Below, one piece after another: positions 47,108-61,700 of a stretch of DNA of 64,000 bases. The notes below the pieces were generated by a model. The model made no database searches. It had not been told where the DNA came from and worked only from the letters and a program-made list of their open reading frames with translations. The stretch covers positions 14,889,820-14,953,819 of the forward strand of contig NC_135248.1 of the NCBI RefSeq assembly GCF_947623445.1. Direction: 5' to 3'. The stretch comes from Clavelina lepadiformis (lineage: Eukaryota; Chordata; Ascidiacea; Aplousobranchia; Clavelinidae). The position numbers were made by a program, and so were the translations under genes. Positions within the stretch are counted from its first letter, which is position 1; each line of letters opens with the position of its first letter.

Positions 47108-49771
47108 TTAAACTTCCAAGTCAAAAGCTCTCTCTTTTGCATCTTCTTCATCAGGACCACAAAGTAGAGTTTCCCTCTGCTGCGAGGCTAGGGTTTTGGC
47201 ATGATTGATCTGACTGCAAACATATTCCGCAATGTTGAGGTTGTGGCATGGAACGGTCATTCTTTTCACCTGATCATACATTCGGTCATTTGGAGAAACC
47301 TGAGAAGAATTTAATGCACAAATTCAGAGAGTCAGTAAGATTAAGAGTAAACTACTGCCAGTAATAAGCTGACAAAATTGAAACCGAATATGAGATACTG
47401 ACGCACCAGTTTAATTGTTAACTCCAGTCTAGGCCTGTCGCAACCGGTTTGAAATGGGTTGCTTGGTGAAAGATCGGGGTCCGTTAGAACCTTGACGTTG
47501 ATAAGATGTGGGTAATATACGACGACCTTAACATGAGTAAACTCGGGCTCATTTCCTTTTATTACGTACAACTTCTTGTTGGTGATGAGTATCTGAACAT
47601 TAACCAAGACATAACTTATCCAAGATAATGGCATAATGTAATATTCATAACGTAGGCCTACACCGTTGGCGTTTTCAAACGTGAAAAAGTGATGTTGTAT
47701 AAGCATATAGACCTTACTTGCATATCGTCATTTTGTTGAACTCGTGTAACGGAATAGAAATGTTCGCTGTGGTCGTTTTTATTTAGCTTGTAGAGGAAGG
47801 TTTGTCCATCTGCTTGTGTCTTTGAGTACGGTTGTAAGCAGCCCTGAAAATATATGTAGAATATATTGTTCAAACTATGCAGCATTTCTGGTAGAGCCTT
47901 CGGCAAAGTTACTGAATACCTGTAAATTGTGGCAGCATCGCACTTGCCTTATTCTTTCAACAACTCTGTCCGTAGACGTACTTATCTCACGAATGGCAGA
48001 TGCTGACCCTGAAGCGAGATCTAGAACGCCTATCAGGAAAAATGTAACCGAAAGAAAGTGGTGAAGAGCTTTGATTTCGTCTCGTTAGTGTGCATTTACC
48101 ATAATCTTTCAACCAGAAGAATGAGTGCAGAAATAACATATTTCATGCTATGTGCTTTAGTAATCTAGGTTTTCATCGAGTTAATGCCATTACTTGTGTA
48201 AAAGGTGACGTTAAATCGCAAAACGCAGTTTACAGAACCGTGCTAGGATCTTTTACGTCGATAGAGATACCAATTAGAGAAAATATGAAGGTTATGTAAA
48301 TAAAACATTGTCATTGCAGCAACCGTTGTCCAGTTTGATGCAACAAAAATAGTAAAATTGTCGTTCTCTTAACTATTGTGTCTCATGCTTTTGCATTTTA
48401 CAAAACGTTGGTATGTGTACGTTTGCTAACGATAGTTTATACCTGTGACTGGTTTTGTAACGGTTCCTAAGAGTCCTTTTCCGATTCCAGTGAAAAATCC
48501 TTTAGCGCCTTCACTTTTCGCGCCTTTTATCGGTTGGGTGACAATCCCCGTTAAACCACCAACAGCTCCCGCCATAAATCCCTGCAGCATTCGTAAGCTT
48601 AATTGTAAGCATTTCAAAAACTAACAACGTGCAAACTTGATAAAAGCAAGCATCAATATTTGTTTCATAGCATTCTGTACCCTACGTGAAATCTTCAGTA
48701 AAATCATGCGATGTCCCAGCTATTAAAACCAATCTTAACTGTACAAAAGGTTAAGCACAAAGGTAAAATCACAATCTGCACCTGCAATCCTGCAACTACA
48801 TGACTACCAGGATGGCTGTTAGCTTTCGCCTGGATTGCTCTTCGCTTGTCTTTGTATTCTTGGTCCATGCTAATCTGGCCTAATCCGGCTGACAGTGAAC
48901 TAGTGATCTGAAATGTGAAACCATTTGTTAAAGCATTGAATTCGTAGGACCTATTTGTACCTAGCACACCAATAAACGTCGATTTACAAACGAAATGAAA
49001 ATGTGCAACGAAACTATAATTATGTGGATGATAAAATTTACAAATTGAATTTTGCGTACACTCGTACAGGAACAAGTAAAAATGCGTATGCCAGACACGC
49101 CAGACAGAAAATGCAACAACGGTATCTGGACTTCCGACATTTTAAAGGGTTCTGTACTTAATTAGTAGGAGGCGACCTGTATGAGATAACCTGCATACTT
49201 AGTAGTCATTCACTTACTTTTACAGATGATTTTGAAATTCCATGTGTTATGTCCTTGAATATGTCTCGAATATTTCCGCTTTCCACACCACTCACAACAG
49301 CGTCTCTGACGTCATTCAGCAAACCAATAGGATTGCCAAGAAAGTCAACAGAACCTAATATGATGGCGGCCTGGCCTTTGAGTTGATTTCGTAAATGCTG
49401 TGAAGTGATGTCAAGTAAAGCCTTTAACTTTAAGGATTTTAAGAGTTGTTTATATTTTGCCCAGTGTAACATGAACTATATAACTTATACAACCATCGTA
49501 GCACCTTTGATAAATCGGCAAACAAAAATGAAATCGTTTCTTGCAAGTGGCTTCTTCGATAAGCCTGGATAGACACAGGTGCTTTCTCAAAAGACACAAG
49601 CGGGAACGTGAGAGTCCGCTTGAGGGCTTGTAGCTCCGAGGGAACATTGGAAGCGGTGAGTACGCTGAGTCGAAGTGGAGCAACAGAAATGTTGAGGGCG
49701 TCAAAGTATAAACGTTTGGAAATCGAGTTGTTTTTGCGGTTGACCTTTCTGGTAGTAAGGTCAAAGTCCAC
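47108..49771 (-). other. VPS13D: VPS13D C-terminal region (ATG2-like and PH-like)
   Basis: Eight exons encode the conserved tail. Landmarks are LYFDALNISVAPLRLSV, ILGSVDFLGNPIGLLNDV, GAVGGLTGIVTQPIKGAK and GIGKGLLGTVTKPVTG. A PH-like end follows (FLYKLNKN, ILITNKKLYVIKG, INHAKTL). In VPS13 proteins this part binds lipid droplets or mitochondrial adaptors. Confidence 0.85.
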
Positions 49772-52700
49772 CTGGATAAGGACCAGGTGATTTCGGTGCC
49801 ATTCAGTTGGTTATTTTTTTGATCAACTACTTTTTATCAATTTATAAGACTTTTAACTCTGTTGAAAAGTTTCATTCTTACCCTTGTTTCAGTAAGCAAC
49901 TCAATTTCTCGTTGAGAAGATGCCAGGTCGTAATCAATGAAATGAAAAAGTTTGAGCATCAGACTCTCTTCTACCGCAATAAAGAGTTCCCCGAAGTTGA
50001 TTTCTAGCAGCTTGAATATGTCATACCTTTAAACAGTTAACACAACAAAAAGCTTAGGGAAAGAGTAACGCTGACCAAACGTCTTTATCCAAATACGTAA
50101 TAAATCTAATAATTAGTTAACGTTGTCGCTACTACGACATCCTGACTTGTTTAATATATGAAGTTACTGTAGATTTTGAAAGAGAATATGCGAAAAGGCA
50201 AATTTTGTTTTTGAAAACTGGATGAAGTTAGGCGATAGGGTGGGGTAAGGTTTGCTTGTTAAAGTTTAAAGAAGTCGAAGAGATGTTGCTTGGAATATAT
50301 AAATCGTCTACCAGGAGAGTACACTCGGTCTTTGATTAAAAAGCAGCCCAAGGAACTGAAAAGCAATCCCTGGATTATTATAGTTCGCCACTTGCATGTA
50401 TCTCTATCACAGTAATTGTTACAAAATGATTCATTAATCTCACATTTTGCTCTTCCAGGGTTGTCGAATAGCGTTGACAGAGATAAGCGGATTTCTTGTG
50501 AAAGATCGGGGTTTCTTTATGAAGCGTTCGGAAGAGGAGCCTTTGGAAGAGGAAGTACGGCCTGGGCTCAGCAACACAGTGGGTCTTCCGTCCAACAATT
50601 GATTGTCAATCTAATTTAGAATAGGCGAATTAAAAGTCTTGTTAATGGAGATGTGTAAATTAATTGATCTTTGTAACAAAGAATCATTTTACCAGCATCC
50701 AACCTAAGTTATGAACATCGTTCTAATAAAAAAACTATTGTTACCTACAATGGATATTAATCTACGATTGTGCTTTTACCTGCATTGTTTGGACTCTAAG
50801 CGAGAATATTTGCTCTGCATCTGATCCTGATACACTTAGATGAACCCCGTTCAGTGTCCAGTAAAGCAGCTCCTCTGGAATGTTGTTGATTAAAGAAATC
50901 CCCAAGCCCTTAGGCATGCTCAGTGTAGCGAAAAAGAGTGGACCACGGTCATCGGCTGGTTTAGTCGACTGGGCGCTGTATTTTTGTGAGTTCCCGCCCG
51001 TTTGTTTTTCAAACAGTTCAGCTTGTTTTTGTCTGATACATACATGTTGTGTTACTGGTTGATAATGATGCTTACTATTACGGACAGTAGCAGCTATAAA
51101 AATATTAATGACGACAAGCTTAGTTATTTCGTGAGCGTTACAAAGTTTATATTTGAAAAACTCTCTTTTCACTTAAACAAAATATTTCCAATAAATTTAC
51201 TTCTGAACATTTTTAACCTTATGTCGAGAATCTGGAGGACCCTGGTCGGTCCATCACGAATTACTTTGAGGGAAAGTACTCCGCTTCCTGGTGTCTGCTT
51301 GTGATGCGAGCAGACCTCATTTGTTGAACAAAACCGCCTTTCATCATATGAAGCCAACACTACTGGACTGCCCAGTGTTAGACTTTTAGCCTGAACAGAT
51401 CAAGCAGAGGATTACTACAGGATCTAAGGTTTCCAAGGTTAAGTAAACACTAAATAGAATTAGTTTGATTCACTACTGGGGAAGCAATCTTCAAAAGATG
51501 ACAGTCAGTTAGAAAAGCTTGTACAGGGTATTAATTGTGTAAGAAATTTAAATATACACGGAATGTGCAAATTTTCGGTAGATATAATAAATTTGAAATT
51601 CAAATAGATATAATACAGGCCTGCACGCAATCAAAAATAAATACACACAAATATACAGCAACGAAGGCAAAGAGGCACTCAAAATCTTTAGCAAGAAAAG
51701 CCAGAGGCCATTTCGTTGTATGAGACACCAATATTAGCTTGTTCTATTTGTACAAACAATTGATTTGCATAACATCGACCGCTCTTACATGTACACAAAG
51801 ATCCTTGAGGTGTCTGCATTTAAGTCTTCCATCATCACAGAACTGCCAGGTCTGAGTTGACGTCCTTCCTTCATCGGGCGGGAGAATTATGAGAAAATGT
51901 TCTTGAACAGGTGCCCTGCTCTGATTGGTTGCCGTCTTTGCAACATCCAACACGAAGTCAGTTGGGGAACTTTTGCTAAAGATACAACGAAAACGTGCTT
52001 AGGAAGTTATAAACCCGCAATTATTGATAAAAATAAGTTGAAATAACACGATGCAATGAACTATGTGAGAAATAGCTTTTATAAGAAATACAAAACTCAA
52101 AATGAAAAATGAAAAATATGACGCAATTCAAATGAAAATAAAAATCAATAAATCAAACAATTAAAAACCAATTAAAGATAATCTGTACAGTTGATCTATA
52201 TCTTCGTACTTTGATTCACATTTTTTAGAGGAGATTCCTTTCGAAAAAGAGGAACCTTTGTGATGTAATCTTCCGTCACTAGACATCCTCCATAGTTGAG
52301 AGCATTTTCCTGAGCGCAGTGGTTGAAGAGTAACGTAGTGAGACTGTTGTACAGCTTGGATGTCAAACACGAGAACCTCCCGATCATGCGTTAGAGGATC
52401 TGATGCATGAGAAAGATAAGGATGACTCACATGATGACGTCAACTTATTCAACTTATCGTGTTCAATTCTATTTTTAAGTGTCTACACTTTACACAGATG
52501 TGAACTTAGTCGACCATAAGTAGATAAAACGCAAACATCAGCAGCATAGTTTTGTCAGACACATAGCATGTCTTACCCATTGTTGATAGCAGGTTAGGTG
52601 ATGCACCCAACGTTATGTAGAAATAGGTTTCATAAAACAGTTGCGTCTCTAATCCAACGCATGTCATGTCCATTGTTACCGAGTTTGAAGCCTCTGTGAA

Positions 52701-55700
52701 GCAATTAACGTTCTTAGTCGTACGGAAACTCCAGTCCCCACATCTTAACAAACCACTTATTACTCTAATCATTCACCAGATACATTGCAATCAATTGCCT
52801 GAGGTAGACACGGTTCGTCGAAAGCATATGCAAGTTGGTTCTCTGCATGCACTTCACTGTTGTAGCTTTCATTAGTGCCGGCCTGTGTCACGTAAATCAG
52901 TTAAACCTTCCATTAACGCTAACCACACCCTAATAATACACCACAACATTTGACTAGATTGACTAGAATGTTAGGTACTGGCATAAGTTCAAACCAAACC
53001 TGCTTAAATGTAATAGGAACTGAAGATAGATTGTCGATGCGTAAAGGCGACGGCACAATATCTGGGTCAACGTCACTCACTGACACGCAATAGGTTGCTT
53101 TCACAAGTGTCACTTCAATGTGGAGAAATATACATTGGGGGCGGAAAGAGTTAAGCTGCTTAACTACGACAGAAAACAGCAGAGTAAATGAAACAATCAG
53201 TAACAAACAACATCAAATACTATAACAGTTGCTGCATAATGATACTGAAATATTCCACTAATTTTGCGTTTTAGCTAAATTCTTTGGGTAACTTTTCTTG
53301 CAAATAATTTCTCATATTGCCCCCGCATACCCGACGGATGATGAGCGGTGGGATTCAAACGTAGAGCAACTTGAAAAGAGTTTGTTTTGTTGATGCTGAA
53401 CCCACCAGACCAATGGCAATAAGGTTCATCTGCAAGTCTTACACACAATAGATTGTCAAGATCGACTCTCGGCCAGTGAAATACACAGCTAGATTCTGTA
53501 AACAACACTTGGGTAAATGATTTGCAATTACCACAACCTTACTATAAAAGGAATGATGTCTCGATGTTCTCCAACTATGCCGCAAAATAATTTAAACGCT
53601 TATAACAACCCTAACTTTGAAAAGTCTTTCTTGGTATTTCGAGAAACACGCATTTGACTTAAATAAATATAGAATACTTTATTAACTACCATAATCCAGA
53701 GGTGCCATTTCAGGTCGATTCAATTCAAGGACGACTAAACCCAAAACGACCTCACTAACCTGTGTGGGTTGAGTCGTTCTCGGTTTAGTTGTCCTGGGTT
53801 TAATCGGGTTTCATTGTTCGTGGGTTAAATTAACCAACCAGCCAGAGGCACTTCCGAAATAGCTGTAGTTTTAATCCAAATGTTTCAAAATACCTGAAGC
53901 AATGGTGAGATGAGAAAACGCTCCACCCAAGTTCGAAGTATCCCGAATTTTTTGCGAAAAACTTAATCGGCGTGAACAAGTCTTGTTAAATAACCTGAAC
54001 CTGGGTGACAACGTGACAATCTTTGTGTGTAGGTATCTGCCCCATCCCCGTTGAACACTTATACCGACAAAGAAATCACGGTCGATACTGTTTGAAAGCT
54101 GCCGAATAAATATGGTAATATCAAATGTACATGCAGCAGGTAAACTTACGAGGCATGTCAGAAAAGTCCCAGGACTGTTGTCACAAAAGATAAGATCTTA
54201 TCTATTTCAAAACCAAACTACAAATTATCCCCTTCAAAGTAATCCTCCGGGAGTTAATTGAATTTTCCCATTGCATTGGAAAGTGCATTGCAATTGCATT
54301 GGCCCCTTGAGTTTGGGAAGAGAAAAAAATCACAATCACATGCAATCACTTTGAGCCAGGTCGGGAGAGTAGGAAAGTTGCTCCAGTATAGTGATGTTCT
54401 TCTGGGCCAAGAATTCTTCAGCAGTTCAGAAGAACATCACTGTGCTGGAGCGACCTCCCTACTCGCTCGACCACTTCCATGTGAATTTTCCCTCTTCCCC
54501 AAACTCAAGGGGCCATCAAGGAAACCGGTTTTCAAGATGTGCACGGCATGAAAACAGACGTAACGACAAAGCTACGGAGGATCCCAAAGGAATCCTTCCC
54601 GGAGTGTGTGCATTGTGCAAGCGTGGCAGAGAAGGATGGGAAAATGCATTATACTTCAGGTGACTCCATACTCCAGACTCTATACTTTGAAGAGGATACT
54701 TTGTAGATGGTAGTTTAAATTTGAAGTAGATCTTTTGTCACACCAGTTCTGAAACTTTCCTGACGGAACTCGTATGAGCTGATGTGTGAATAAACAACAG
54801 ATTTTGGCAGTTAAGAAAAACTTTAAGATTGCTACGGAAAAGCAATTTCAAGATACAATGTAATACGTTAATATCAAAGATTAACTAAATTTTTCACTTA
54901 TAAAATATGAATGCATTAAAGTAGCTTATCAACAAAAGTGCCCTCCAAAGAAATATGACGTTTGAATTTGCAATGCATCTTACAACTAATAATTGTTAGC
55001 CTCATTTTCAAACCGCACTAAATTCTAGCACATCACTTCCAGACGATCCTAACCATTTTTAAGCTTCTTGTGCAAGAACCACCGTCCGTGGAAAACCGCT
55101 CACAAAATGTAGGAAATCCCCTAAAATGAACCGCGAATGTGCCGACTTGATCCAAAATCGATTGATTTCCCAACCTCATAGTGCACAAGTGGGGATTTTC
55201 CTTGTTTGCGTAGGAAAACATGAGTGGTCGCATGCTGTTCGAAACTTCGTGTTCGTCGTACTGGCCAGCTGCTATGTTTGTGCAGCCGTCCTGTTTTACA
55301 ACTATTGGAAAACCTGTTAAATTGAAGTGAGTTAAACAATTTTTGTTATCAAATTTCTCCAAAATCAGACAATTTAACAATCAACAATCTTAAAAACACG
55401 ATAATTGTAGCCAAATTATGCATTGTCTGGGTAAGAAAGAAAACTAAATCAAGTTTTTGATGTCATAGCAGTGTGAACAAAACAATAAGATCAATAGATT
55501 GGAAGCCTTCAAGGCACTTAAACTTTAACCTGTTTCGTTGACAATCCACCAGCAAGCCATGACCGAAATCTTCACAGAGCATTTGAGGCGCCAAAGAATT
55601 CGGATTTTAAGAAGCAAGGCTTCATTTCTAAAGTCTTTAACTAGAACTTTCTCCTGACGAAACAAGATTTCATAATTTATTGAGTGATTAACCATTGGCA

Positions 55701-58700
55701 AATGGAGAATCGCTTATTATAAATGGCATTGTAGTATGTATGAAATATACAGGATACGGTACCTCAGAATTTTTCACCACCGATGGAACGACTACTTGCA
55801 CGTAAGTTTTAAAGTTTTCGGGCAAGCATCCAAAAATTAGGGACGGTTGTACCGCGTTCGCCTGGAATACAAGGACCTCGTGTGACATGGCGTCTACACC
55901 TGGCTTCAGCGTTCCTTTCACATTTGGGTTCTGATAAAATTTCAAATTTATTTTTTAAACTTTCAAATAATTTTGTATGGTAGCTTTGAGTTAAATTTAT
56001 AACAAATACAGTAATTCGCATCTAGAAATATAAATAGCATCAATAGCATCAATAGCATGGTAGATTCATCAATTGAGATCGTTTATTTCCCCTCACCTTC
56101 ATGTAGTAGTCGAGCTCACATGGAAGAAGGTTAGAAATTACTACTGGAGGAAGAATGATGATAGTGTGACCGGGAAGTTGAGGAATGCTGTGCTCCCAGC
56201 CTGATTCGGAAAGCTGCTCCGACTCACGATGCTCCTTCAAGATCTGACACGTCTCCTCGTACGTGGGATAAGGTTGACGTCGGATGCAAATTGCAAAGCT
56301 GAGTTGTCAAAATGGAATTTTCGATGATTTAATTTACTCGTTTTATATTTCTCCTGATTAAGAAAACACTTGAATTTTAAACCGAAAGAAAGTCTACTCA
56401 CTAGAATGGTCTGTTGGTTTCCAAACCACCGTATGTGGGGGTGCATTCCACCTACAAAAACAGCAGGGAAATTGAAAACCTGCCTTACATATCCCAAAGT
56501 TCGCAATTGCAATAATGTTAACATTATTACCAGCACGTTCCTTGCGCACTTTAATTACAGCATATCAACAACATTTATAAGTTTGTGAAAGGTTCAAAAA
56601 CACATTATTTTTGCTATAGTGTCAAAGAAAGCGGAGCAAATCACTAACCAAACAGGATTCTTCGTCCTTATCAGCTCGCATGTGCTGCCACCTTATCATA
56701 GACTTGCAGAACTGAAATGATCCGGACGTATTGTGCTGGGGACGGATCCTCAAGGACGATTGAACAAGAGAGACCGGTATGTACTGTGTTTCATTTGGTT
56801 CAAGGCTACATAAAACGCAAAGTAAGACAATCGCAAACCAGTCAAACTTGCAATAATAATAATTACTCTCGTTTCTTCTTTAACTACAGCATTTATCTAT
56901 GGCAATTATCTTTTCATGAATAACTTCACTATTTGTCGGTTTATTCCGGGTAAAATGTTCACTTATTCTTTTCTTACATTGGTAAAGTGACCATCGCGTT
57001 GGAATGTATGTTTAACTGCAGCTGCACCGGGACCTTCACGCGACTTTGCACAGCCAGGGAAGAGCGTATAGTCACTACTTTTTGTGCATTATCTTGCATC
57101 GCAACATGGAAGACAACTCGAATAGGTAATAAAGGCCTAAAATTGAATAATGAAGGTTGCGTTCATAGCTTTAACAACCCAAAAAGTAACAAAACGGCAA
57201 TAAATAAAATAAGCAAATGAGCCCTATGTTGTTGTTTTGGTTGGGAAAGTTGTAAAATTTATTTGCGTACTCGTTAAGTGCAGATCTCTTTGCAATATCC
57301 ATGGTGGCATGCTGGAAATATGTACCCACTTTGCCCACTGTAATAGGTTTTAAAGTTTTCCAATTTCCAATCTTAACGCTAACCTACAAGAAACAAGTCA
57401 AAGTTGATTGCCAGGAACTAATCTGTAGCGACAATTGAAGGTTTATGTTTATGTGAAGTCGTCTAACCTGATGCAGTGTTGGAGTTTCACTCCTTTTGTG
57501 ACGTTGCTTCTCGCGATTAGTGGAGAAGTTGAATGGATGTTGTTCTCCCGGAAGGACCTCCTTCCACTCCTGGAGTTTTAAAGATGTCTCTTCTAAAAGT
57601 TTAAAAATTTAGTCTAAAATTTTATTTGCGTTTATTTATTTTAAGTTTGGTTTGGTTTCGGATTTTTCTAAAATCTCCACTTCAGCAGACACAGGTTCTT
57701 TATCGTTGAAGAATACTGTTGAATAATGTTTATTTTGGGCTACTAAGTACACCACTGAATTTTAGTTTCTTTCTATTTATCCCGTTTTGAACCTGACATG
57801 ACATTGATCGAAAATATACCGCAAGTGAGCGCGCTAACGCCCTCCAGTGGTGAAGTCTGTGTGGTGAAGTAGAGCGTGGTTCCTGTAAGATTGCGGAGTA
57901 GGTATGGAACAAGGGGCTGCCTCCTCCGTGTAACCGGTGACGTCATTGGCTTTCTAGAATCCTGGTAATCTTTTCGCCAAGTCGCAAATGTCTTCTTCAT
58001 TGTTTTTACAAGCGTTGATGTCACGCTTATGTCCATTCTGTTCGTGGAGAAATTGATAATTTGTTAATTTACTGGAATATTGAGAAATTTCAGGAAAATG
58101 TCAGTTTTATTATTTTGCAGCGTAACAAAATCTCATCCAAACCAACTATTTTTGTTAGATTTACTTCAAAGAATATTTAACCCAGAAAATACTTATATCG
58201 CCTAGTCAGGACCTTTCCAAGGAATCAAGTTTGAAGTTCCACTTGCCACTGGCATTACTGCTGGCCACCTCATGATTCCAACTTATACTGCATCGCCATG
58301 GCTCCAGAAACGGTTCCCACAGCGACAAAATTCTGCGATGGGAAAAATATTTTAAGCTCAGGGGTGCTGATTTTTATTTTTTTTTAAGAATGAAACCTTC
58401 TAAAAACACTGGGCCTATTTAGTGTAACACCCAGTTTCACTCTATCGTATACGTTGTACAAATTCTAATATTTTTATCTATAATTATAACTAGCGTTTCA
58501 CGACACAGCAGCCTTCATGGGACAAAACACAAGTACCTGTTATAGTAGTCACCACTTAATGAGAAACTGGTAGATCCTGTTTGCTCGTGCAAAACTTCCA
58601 GTGGCGAAATACTCGTACTGTCGGCAATTGCCTGACGAATGCAAAGATTTCGCAGTGCAATCTCGGTCAATGGTACGTCACAGTTTTGAGCGCAGTCATC

Positions 58701-61700
58701 AATCAGACAGATTTTCATTACGTCTACACTGAAGTTGACTCGTGATATGTTGAGAGGGACTTGTTTCTTCGCAGGAGACATGATGTCTGATGTCTGTTAG
58801 AAGAAGTAAAATGGACATCAAATAGAGGAAGAACGATAGATTAGATTAACTAATCCAATATTATTTCAATGTTTAAAACTGCAAAATAAAACTTTAGTAC
58901 ATATGGGTTTGAATCCCTTGGAGGCGGAAATAAAGGCACAATTTAAAACGTTTTCACGTAAGTTTAAGCCGGTATGACTGTATACTTCATGTCCTTTCAA
59001 TGGCTGCATAAACGAATTCATTTACCTTTACAATGCTCTGTGACGTGCAATGCTCGACAAGCCAAGATCCGCTTTCTCTGACTCCTCCTCCGTTGACGGT
59101 GAGTGCGTGGATGACGTCACGTTTTGAAAAGCCCATTTCAATTAAGCGCTGAACTGAATCTGGGTTAGGCTTGTATATTGCTTTCATTTGCGACAAAGCA
59201 GCTGGGTTTTGAGGCAGGTTGCTTTTGGGAGGATGAGGTTTACCTGGAAAATTTAGGCGGTAAAACATACAAAGATGTTAGAAGTTCAAGATTGCGGATA
59301 AAACAAAATAAGATGGAAATCTTCTACCTTGATCTTCCGGACAATATTTCAGCTGACAATATAATTAATGATTTAATTGATTTTACAGTTTATAATAAAA
59401 GTACTATAGTATACAGACTTCCCTTACCAGTTGTTTCTAAACCTGCTTGTGATGAAAATGATTTGAAAATATCGAGAAAAAGCATTAGGTCGTTGTATGA
59501 AACTCGCATGTTCAAATCGGTCAAATAAATTTCCAGAATGTTCCTGATTAAAATTGGGACATCTTAAATCAATGAAGTGTTAAATACAGCAATTTTTACA
59601 AATAAATTTTGTATTTGCTCTAAATAAATTCTCGATGTTGAATAAAAAATAGAAATCTTAAAAACTTAAGTGTTTTGTACTTTTCGAGTACTGCCAGATT
59701 AGATTCGATGTCTTCCTCCGAAAGGTCAGCTTGTTTGACTGGTCGAACTTGGAAATTTACATCGACTGGGTCAATTATTGAAAGAGATGTCTCGTGTTCT
59801 TTGTCCAGCTGGCATGAAAATACCTAAGAAGATATATGCGTCTTTATTTCACATTTTATCACAATCTTAATCGTATTTCTCCTTAAATCAACGTTTTTAA
59901 TGTACAGTTAACCCAAAATGCCCAGTATAAAACGATGATCTTTTTAGTATATAAACGTTATTATTGCGTTGTTATCTGTGATCACTTCAAAGATAGCATT
60001 CTTAAATGCGATATTTTACAAGCTGCACTGCTATAGTGTTACATATACATGAACAACGTGAACAACCGACTTCTAAGCCTTGCAAGCTGCATGTTAAAGG
60101 TCTCGCGTTTGGTGTAATTGACGGTTGATTCTCATCCTGTGAATATCTCAACATGGCGGTTGAACGCAAGATCAATGCGTCGGAGTCCATTCTTGATGAA
60201 TCTTGAACGACCACGAACTTGGTATTGGTTGAATTGAACTTAATATCGGTCGATTTTATCTCTGGTTCGAGCTGGCTGCTCTAAAATGTATAAATGAATT
60301 ATTTAACCCTTTGTAGCGGAAAGGAGTTTTACAAATATGGAAAAAATGCAGCAGTACGGATAAACGAAAAAATTTGTAAAGGTTTTGTTTGTGTAAGTAA
60401 GACTTCATCTGTAAAGAAAGAAATAAATAAAAATGCAAATACTTAAACAAGAAAAATAAAAGACAAAACCAACAAATTTAAATAAAATTATACATACGCT
60501 GTCCAGGCCTCGCTGATTTTCAAATTCGATCTGGCCGTATTTCTTCATAAGTTGGACAGTTTTTGCCTTCAACGAATTCCATATTTTCTGGTCAGGATTC
60601 TGCATCAGGTATTTGTTCATTGCCAACAACCAGTCGATAATTACGTAGACCCGCATGTTATTCAGCAACGTTGTCAACTCCATGAAGCCTGGACCGTTTC
60701 TGTAACAACAATGTTCATAAGAAGACAATCACATATCATTGTTGATTGCTGTTAGAGATGTAAAGTTAGGCTGGTCAACATGCTTGCCGGACAATCAAAT
60801 AACTTTCATACCAATACCTTAGAAATATCTCAAATTCAAGTCGAGAGTATTTCGAAGACGTTGGTTGTTCGGTGTCTTCCATGGCACCGAGGACACTGGT
60901 GAAGATATTTGGAGGTTTCCCATGTTCTGCCGGAAAGCCATCCTCGAACCGCGTGTCAACACCTCGAAAAGCTTGACATGATAAGTTTGTTGTGTCCATG
61001 TTATCGGAACGTTTTCGATAACTCAAAAGCGACTGAAGAAAATCCAACCTATTTCAATACCACACAATTGTAACAATACGTTTTCCGAAGCTGATGTAAG
61101 AATGAAAACACAATGATTGAGAATGAAACATGCTTCTACTGTAGTTGCTCACCGTCCCAGTGATTTTCTGGACTCAGTGTTTGTTCCATGTTTCTCTAAA
61201 AGCTCTATGCTCACATTACTTAAGCAGAAATCCATGCTTAGCTTTATGTACACATCACCGGTCACTTCAGCCTAAATAGGGTTATTACAACAGAATGACT
61301 AAGTATACAGCTAATGGCTCCATAAACATATACTGGGCACTGCTGTGTGTATCAAATTTTAAACACCTGTGGAGTAGATGGCTGTGAGGTAAAATTCGGC
61401 TGCGGGAAATCTGGAATCAATTCCCCGGCGTTGTGATCAAGTATACTCCGTATCAACCAATACTGCGTGTGATCCATGTAGCAGTACACGGACGACAAGT
61501 GAACACTTAATGCTAAGTCTGGCGCTCCCCGATGGGTTATTTCCTTCTCCAAGTTGAGCTCCATCTGAGAAATTTACATTGATAAATAGAGACGTGGGAG
61601 TGAGATTTACGTAAGTCTATTTGCAAGAAACTTAGCTGTGTGTATAAATCGGAGTAAAGCCTTAACTCGTGCACAAACAAAGATATTTGAAAATGATACG

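Noticed and set aside
49450..49764. Second minus-strand frame overlapping the exon at 49505-49771
   Set aside because: Only the frame encoding the ALNISVAPLRLSV segment matches VPS13 proteins and fits both neighbouring phases.
55121..55339. Alternative frame FSNSCKTGRLHKHSSW
   Set aside because: The preceding exon ends in phase 1 (NET-G), which forces the frame reading VVKQDGCTNIAAGQYDEHE.
59178..59528. Plus-strand frame of 116 codons
   Set aside because: It overlaps the UBA exon and the exon at 59428-59543 of VPS13D on the other strand, both fixed by phase and family resemblance.
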